Assembly (NCBI GenBank): GCA_910587195.1
Contig: CAJUKL010000037.1
Span: forward strand, 1-23,300
DNA from: an uncultured Clostridia bacterium
GTDB lineage: Bacteria; Bacillota; Clostridia; Lachnospirales; Anaerotignaceae
Length of the DNA: 23,300 nucleotides
Direction: 5' to 3'
Made by a program: the position numbers and the translations under genes
Shown: one piece after another, positions 22,678 through 23,300 of the stretch
How the letters are laid out: every line of letters begins with the position of its first letter
How positions within the stretch are numbered: position 1 is the first letter of the stretch
The notes under the pieces: generated by a model
Seen by the model: the letters and a program-made list of their open reading frames with translations, nothing else
Told to the model about the DNA's origin: nothing
Databases searched by the model: none

Positions 22678-23300
22678 AAAAAAAACTTTAATTTTTGTGA
22701 ACGGAATAAATTTTAACTAATGGTGTTATATTGTCATTCAACTACAACAACTATTCAAACTCAATACACAGCAGCAAAATGAAGTTTTGCACAAAGTTCT
22801 TTGCTACTTTTCTTTCAAGAAAGGTAGGGGAAACTTTTTTCACTTGTGAAAAGTTTCCCCTAAGTCTACGCTTCACTCTGGTTGGTGCAGGACGAATGTT
22901 CACTGGACATTCTGCACTCTTTCAAAAACACACTTACAAGCGTAGAAAGACCTTGAGGGCGTTGGTCTATGCTTCGCTCCGGTCGGTGCAGAACAAACAT
23001 CCACTGGACGTTTTGCACCCTCAAACTCCCACAAGCCCTTTAAAAAGGGCTTGACCCTAAACTTTTCTTTTTGCAAACAGAACAGAACGAATTTTTAACC
23101 TCTGGTGACCCGTTGTCGTTCAACTACAATTACTGTTCAACTCCAACATACAGCAGCAAAACGAAGTTTTGCACAAAAGTTCTTTGCTACCTTTCTTTCA
23201 AGAAAGTAAGTGAAAAAAGCTTGACCCTAAACTTTTCTTTTTGCAAACAGAACGAATTTTTAACCTCTGGTGACCCGTTGTCGTTCAACTACAATTACTG
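22678..23300 (-). repeat. Dispersed modular repeat block R6, inverted, tandemly amplified, running off the window end
   Basis: No gene is supported. Read on the minus strand: spacer and ends, B hairpins (23156-23172 and 22774-22790), A modules (23187-23210 and 22804-22827), a C variant CAAGCCCTTT/AAAGGGCTTG (23032-23053), two E hairpins with one D between them (about 22880-23020) and the F hairpin (22828-22861). An 80-85-bp stretch is repeated directly at a 170-bp distance (23051-23135 and 23221-23300), identical but for a 5-bp AGAAC duplication. The window end falls inside the second copy. Confidence 0.85.

Noticed and set aside
22731..23054. 107-aa plus-strand ORF in the terminal repeat block
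   Set aside because: It runs through the inverted A, B, D, E and F modules and shares peptides with the 4544-4939 frames only because the DNA repeats.
4541..23300. CRISPR-like interpretation of the repeated palindromes
   Set aside because: Units are long, modular and irregularly spaced across the window, without unique spacers or cas genes.

Overview
The window looks like a chromosomal segment of a low-GC, anaerobic Gram-positive bacterium of the class Clostridia, probably near Lachnospirales. The base composition is AT-rich, ribosome binding sites are mostly AGGAGG, and there is a T-box leader, a CIRCE operator, a DUF951 gene and a yaaQ-holB-yaaT-yabB-type cluster. The species cannot be named from the sequence.

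Layout. Positions 1-94 hold the end of a dispersed repeat. Next come an LCP-family cell-wall ligase (156-1445) and a methionine T-box leader (about 1530-1803) driving the methionine ABC transporter metN-metI-metQ (1909-4510). A repeat block follows (4541-4960). A minus-strand operon (6692 to 4970) encodes a class I glutamine amidotransferase, an MscS channel and a DUF951 protein. A 274-bp MITE-like element with terminal inverted repeats (6719-6992) separates it from the plus-strand mtnN gene (7085-7774).

A long minus-strand cluster (14011 to 7792) encodes DarA (c-di-AMP receptor), DNA polymerase III delta', RicT, TrmN6, RsmI, a ProX-like deacylase, an Orn/Lys/Arg decarboxylase family enzyme and an unknown membrane protein. 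Repeats fill 14123-14720. They are followed by a structured, C-rich region (14784-15135) that I propose is a small RNA or leader, containing a 42-codon ORF. Just downstream is a 93-aa lysine-rich membrane protein whose GGGGGG ribosome binding site is complementary to that region. The heat-shock operon hrcA-grpE-dnaK-dnaJ (15593-20613) carries CIRCE, and a repeat copy sits between grpE and dnaK.

At 20711-20977 a riboswitch-like attenuator, with the layout of the guanidine-IV (mepA) class, precedes only the first 40 or so codons of a MATE efflux pump. A secreted serpin with an N-terminal stalk domain (22543 to 20999) follows. The window ends inside a tandemly amplified, inverted block of the repeat family.

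Most novel signals: (1) a modular intergenic repeat family, at least six blocks in 23 kb, whose hairpins keep pairing through compensatory changes and whose modules seem to shuffle at a shared TTTTTTCA junction; (2) the C-rich-loop RNA candidate with its sORF and complementary downstream ribosome binding site, reminiscent in design of RNAIII-like dual-function RNAs; (3) an orphan riboswitch left in front of a truncated transporter gene. All three are read by eye and none was tested by folding or database search.
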